64,000 nt of DNA, taken from positions 185,741-249,740 of the forward strand of contig NZ_SULH01000005.1 of NCBI RefSeq assembly GCF_007115095.1, written 5' to 3'. The notes beneath the pieces were generated by a model. It was given only the letters and a program-made list of their open reading frames with translations, searched no databases and was not told the origin of the DNA. The translations under genes and the position numbers were made by a program. Of the stretch, positions 60,736 to 64,000 are shown piece after piece (the first letter of the stretch is position 1; each line of letters opens with the position of its first letter). Source of the stretch: Levilactobacillus enshiensis. Lineage in GTDB: Bacteria; Bacillota; Bacilli; Lactobacillales; Lactobacillaceae.

Positions 60736-61619
60736 GCGATGACCCCCTTAGTCAAATGGACAAAGATATCCGTCAATGATTCGCGTTTAATCGTGACTTG
60801 TCGTAAGTCAGCCAAAACTGGTGCCAGGGCCTGAAGCGTGGCGTCACCCGCTTCACTACTAATATTCAGTCGTGGTCCCGTCTTAGTAACCGCAGTGACC
60901 CCCGGTAAGTTTTCAAAGGCCGCCACTGGCAACGCCGTCTGACAAGTGATTTCAACTTGCTGGTACTGTTCTTGAAGTGCTTGGAACGTACCTTGAAAGG
61001 CAATCTCGCCGTTGCGCAATAAGCAAATTCGGTCGGCGACAGCCTGAATTTCAGGTAAATAATGGCTGGTAATCACGATCGTTTTACCGGCGGCTTTTAA
61101 TTGCTGAATCCCGCGCCAGAAGGCTTGTTGTGCGTTGGTATCCATTCCGACCGTCGGCTCATCTAAAAATAATAGGTCCGGATTGCCAACTAATGCGAGG
61201 GCAAACGTCACCCGGCGGAGTTGACCACCGGATAATGCGGTCAAGCGTTGTTTGGCAATGGCGGTCAATTCCAAGTTTTTCAGCAGGGTCGTCACGTTTA
61301 AGGCTTCGGGATACTGCGCCGCTGCTAAGCGTAAAACCTCTTGTACGGTCACCCCGCGAATGACCATGTCTTTTTGCCGCATGGTCCCAATTTTTTGTTT
61401 TGCAATCGGGGCTCCCGGTTGCTGACCAAACAGGTGTAACTGCCCGCGACGAACAGAAAACAGACCGAGCATTAAATTAAGCAAGGTGGTCTTGCCGGCG
61501 CCATTTTCACCGATCAGCCCAATAATTTCTCCAGGATCAATCGACAACGTCACGTCTTTTAGGACGGCGTGGGCGCCGTAACTGAACTGTAACTGCGTTG
61601 CTTGAATAATTGGTTTCAT
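60732..61619 (-). CDS. ABC transporter ATPase, first gene of YvfRSTU-like operon
   Basis: 295 residues. Walker A GENGAGKTT, signature LSGGQLRR, Walker B LLFLDEPTVGMD, then VITSHYLPEIQ. A C-terminal extension of about 80 residues (VEITCQTALPVAAFENLPGV ...) is as in YvfR/BcrA-like ATPases. It pairs with the permease directly behind it. GAGGGGG lies upstream of the ATG. The promoter region carries TGTCA/TGACA half-sites likely bound by the operon's own response regulator. Confidence 0.92.
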   Translation of the reverse strand: MKPIIQATQLQFSYGAHAVLKDVTLSIDPGEIIGLIGENGAGKTTLLNLMLGLFSVRRGQLHLFGQQPGAPIAKQKIGTMRQKDMVIRGVTVQEVLRLAAAQYPEALNVTTLLKNLELTAIAKQRLTALSGGQLRRVTFALALVGNPDLLFLDEPTVGMDTNAQQAFWRGIQQLKAAGKTIVITSHYLPEIQAVADRICLLRNGEIAFQGTFQALQEQYQQVEITCQTALPVAAFENLPGVTAVTKTGPRLNISSEAGDATLQALAPVLADLRQVTIKRESLTDIFVHLTKGVIA

Positions 61620-61683
61620 TGTACTTGCCCCCTCATGGAATAACTTCAGTGTAGCAAGTTACCGGTTAGGCTAATAGGCGCTT

Positions 61684-61712
61684 TTGTCATGACTTCGATG
61701 TGACAAATGTCA
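61684..61712. promoter_or_regulatory. Probable response-regulator operator upstream of the ABC/two-component operon
   Basis: TGTCATGA, then TGACA-AA-TGTCA (61701-61712) give three alternating half-sites about 65-90 bases upstream of the first gene. A TACACT -10 on the minus strand (61648-61653) lies downstream without a -35, consistent with an activator-dependent promoter. Confidence 0.45.
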
Positions 61713-61956
61713 TGAGTTGGTTTCGAAATCGGCTGACCGGTTAAGTTGCCATCCTCATCTACTTCTAAAGCGGAACGTTCACTAACAATATTCGACTTTC
61801 AACGCCGGTTCAGCGAAAAAGGGTCCTTCTTCAACTTTTTAGGAGTGCCTTTAGGCCCAGTTGCGGACGGTAAAACGATTATACCCAAAAGGCCCTCCAT
61901 AAGAAATGGCGGGTCAAATTCTGCTCGGGCATCAACACCCAATATTGTAAAACCAT

Positions 61957-61997
61957 AAAAAAAGAGCCTAGGCCAAAACTTTGGCCCAGACTCTTTT
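61957..61997 (-). terminator. Terminator of the symporter gene
   Basis: On the minus strand AAAAGAGTCTGGGCCAAAG ... TTTGGCCTAGGCTCTT with seven T. The palindromic repeat copy 2 lies between it and the gene end. Confidence 0.8.
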
Positions 61998-62017
61998 GTG
62001 CTCTGAATGGCTGAAAC

Positions 62018-62122
62018 GTGGAACCCAAGTCCGTCAACTCCGCTTAACCCCGATAGACAAGCAACCCAAGTCCGGGATTATTCGTCTGTTCATACTCATT
62101 GACTAACCGTCTTTTATCCCAC
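62018..62122. repeat. Palindromic intergenic repeat, copy 2
   Basis: GTGGAACCCAAGTCCGTCAA, CTCCGCTTAACCCCGATAGA, CCGGGATTATTCGTCTGTT and CTCATTGACTAACCGTC match copy 1 at 58152-58262 with scattered changes. The outer arms are less complementary than in copy 1. It again sits at the 3' end of a minus-strand gene. Confidence 0.8.
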
Positions 62123-62135
62123 ACTACTTCAGCAA

Positions 62136-63425
62136 TTAAGCTTTCGCCTTCGCTCGCCGCATCTCCTGCAGGTAAGCTTGGCTCTTTTCTTCACTAAATT
62201 CATGTTCAGATTTTCCGATAATCACGGTTGCCAAGGAATTACCGACCACGTTAACCGCGGTCCGGCCCATGTCGACTAACCGGTCGATCCCGGCGATAAA
62301 GGTCAAACCACTCATAGGAACCCCAATCGTCGAAACGGTCGCTAGTAAGACCACGAAGGATGCGCCAGGTACCCCGGCCATCCCTTTACTCGTAATCATC
62401 AAGACCACCAAGAGGGTAATCTGTTGGCCTAAGCTCAGATGAATGTGATAGGCCTGTGCCAAGAACAGTGCCGCCAATGATTGGTAGATGGCAGACCCAT
62501 CCAAGTTGAACGTGTACCCGGTAGGAATCACGAAGGAGACGATCCCCTGGCTGACCCCAAACTTGTCCATTTTGTCGATCAACCGGGGTAAGGTCGCTTC
62601 GGAACTGGCTGTGGAGAATGCGAGCACGGCTTCATCTTTAATCACGTACAAGAGATCCCACAATTTGAAATGGAACATCCGGGCGACGATTCCCATGAAG
62701 ACCACGATGAAAACTACCATGGTTCCGTAGGCCAATACGATAAAGTAGCCTAAGGGCGCCAGCGCCGAGATCCCCATCTGGGCAATCGTGACCCCAATCA
62801 AGGCACACACCCCGATTGGCGCCGTATGCATGACCCAGTTGGTTACGCGGAACATCACCTGTGACACAGCATCTAAAACGTCAATGATGACCTGTCCTTG
62901 TTTGCCGATGGCTGCGGTTCCTAAACCAAAGAAGACGGAGAAGAAGATGACCGGCATCATATCCCCCTCACCCAGCGACTTGAAAATGTTGGTAGGAATA
63001 ATGCCCATTAAGGTTGACCAAATCCCCGTATTCTGCGCTGACTTGGCCGAGGAGACGTACTGACTGATATCCGTACTATGTAGTTGGTGAATGTCGATAA
63101 AGTCCCCAGGATGGAAAATATTACCGACCAGCAGTCCTAAAGCAATCGCAATGGTCGTCATAATTTCGAAGTAGATGATGGTCTTCCCACCAACCCGGCC
63201 CAATTGCTTGATGTCTCCCATATTCGCAATTCCAACGGTTAAACACGAGACCACGATTGGTAGAACGATCATTTGAATCAAGCCAATAAACATGTTCCCA
63301 ATGTTTTGCATGGCGGTAATGGCCACTTTATTTTGATAAAAGACCGCTCCCAGGATAATCCCAAGTACCAGCCCAATCAAAATCTGCCACCCCAGACTCA
63401 GGCGGTAGTTACGATACTTTTTCAT
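62136..63425 (-). CDS. Dicarboxylate/amino acid:cation symporter (DAACS, GltT/GltP-like)
   Basis: 429 residues. Eight helices and two re-entrant loops are expected; seen here are AFSTASSEATLPRL (the Ser-rich HP1 tip, SSEAT), FVIPTGYTFNLDGSAIYQ (the NMDGT-like helix 7, here NLDGS), GVPGASFVVLLATV (HP2) and the binding helix DRLVDMGRTAVNVVGNSLAT with its Asp and Arg. It takes up glutamate, aspartate or C4-dicarboxylates with H+ or Na+. ATG at 63425 lies near GGGTG; a GTG three codons earlier is possible. Alone in its unit. Confidence 0.93.
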   Translation of the reverse strand: MKKYRNYRLSLGWQILIGLVLGIILGAVFYQNKVAITAMQNIGNMFIGLIQMIVLPIVVSCLTVGIANMGDIKQLGRVGGKTIIYFEIMTTIAIALGLLVGNIFHPGDFIDIHQLHSTDISQYVSSAKSAQNTGIWSTLMGIIPTNIFKSLGEGDMMPVIFFSVFFGLGTAAIGKQGQVIIDVLDAVSQVMFRVTNWVMHTAPIGVCALIGVTIAQMGISALAPLGYFIVLAYGTMVVFIVVFMGIVARMFHFKLWDLLYVIKDEAVLAFSTASSEATLPRLIDKMDKFGVSQGIVSFVIPTGYTFNLDGSAIYQSLAALFLAQAYHIHLSLGQQITLLVVLMITSKGMAGVPGASFVVLLATVSTIGVPMSGLTFIAGIDRLVDMGRTAVNVVGNSLATVIIGKSEHEFSEEKSQAYLQEMRRAKAKA

Positions 63426-63872
63426 GTGTGTCACCCATTCTCTCTTTTATAAAGATTAGTCGTACGCGTTTGATTGTTCGGGTAACCGGGGCCACCCATA
63501 ACAATAACTATGATAGCACACCACGGCGATTAGGCCAAAGTTCTCCTGAACAAATCCGTCGTATAAAAATGATAATAATCACCAATAAGCAAACTTAATC
63601 GGGTGATTCAGCAGTTAACATTCGGGTGATTGGATCAACAGCATAATTTTCCAGACAATTCTGAGACCAGCTAGTCGGCATGACGCTGCCACTATCGGGT
63701 ACCGGTCATCATTTAATCATCCGCATATTCAATCAAGGAGGTGTGCTTCCCCTTGTGGACGGCCATGACGACCTACGCACAACGGTTCTCGCTTGTTTCA
63801 CTGTTGACGCCGCGCAGTCGCCATTCCTTCTACGCTGGCGGTCATGCGCCACTACTGGTTTTATTTTTTGCA
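63426..63872. other. Intergenic region between rRNA terminator and symporter gene
   Basis: About 450 bases. It should hold the symporter promoter. GGAGGTG at 63738 is not followed by a convincing ORF. No tRNA was seen behind the 5S gene. Confidence 0.4.
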
Positions 63873-63900
63873 CAAAAAAGGAACCCATCTCTGGGTTCCT
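63873..63900 (-). terminator. rRNA operon terminator
   Basis: On the minus strand AGGAACCCAG ... CTGGGTTCCT followed by six T, immediately past the 5S gene. Confidence 0.9.
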
Positions 63901-63905
63901 ACGTT

Positions 63906-64000
<95 letters not shown>

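Overview
The window looks like chromosomal DNA of a heterofermentative lactic acid bacterium of the Lactobacillaceae, most likely a Levilactobacillus (L. brevis group) or close relative. The basis is: zwf and gnd (oxidative pentose phosphate and phosphoketolase-type sugar use), KxYKxGKxW signal peptides with MucBP repeats and LPQTG anchors, a stand-alone NrdI, CIRCE and CtsR-type heat-shock operators, a Firmicutes-type M-box riboswitch, and moderate GC. The genus is inferred from style, not from a database match. No prophage, insertion sequence, CRISPR array or tRNA was seen. A 5S rRNA gene runs off the right edge on the minus strand.

Layout. 1-1.1 kb: end of an aldo/keto reductase and an hsp20 gene with a dual HrcA/CtsR control region. 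1.4-8.2 kb: a minus-strand surface-polysaccharide or glycosylation operon (GT2 and GtrA split by an apparent frameshift, a cellulose-synthase-like GT2 with a C-terminal PilZ domain, and two tandem 612-codon membrane paralogues). 8.5-21 kb: housekeeping and transport genes (CNNM/CBS protein, AEC carrier, DHA2 exporter, ABC-F protein behind an attenuator, nrdI-nitroreductase, AAA ATPase, MFS). 21-30.7 kb: two metal-related units, HMA protein plus Dps-like ferritin and a P1B ATPase, each behind an FNR/CRP-type dyad at the same promoter position. Between them lies a LacI-regulated alpha-glucoside locus (MFS plus GH31). 30.8-37.4 kb: two ABC systems, a secreted protein and an AAC(3)-like acetyltransferase. 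37.7-48.7 kb: three LPxTG-type surface proteins, two of them paralogues and one frameshifted ahead of its sorting signal, with zwf between. 49-56.9 kb: GNAT/MarR pair, gnd, a DUF2207-like protein, two HTH-membrane proteins, small genes and ahpC with a PerR-like box. 57-58 kb: an M-box Mg2+ riboswitch whose transcript carries no recognisable transporter, only a 30-codon ORF and about 600 nt of strongly structured sequence ending at a terminator. 58.2-61.6 kb: a YvfRSTU-like ABC/two-component operon. 62-63.4 kb: a DAACS symporter.

The most unusual items are the M-box-controlled candidate large noncoding RNA, a family of intergenic repeats whose hairpin arms co-vary between copies, the shared dyad architecture of the two metal units, and the c-di-GMP-type PilZ glycosyltransferase. 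All calls come from reading the sequence; no searches or folding programs were run.
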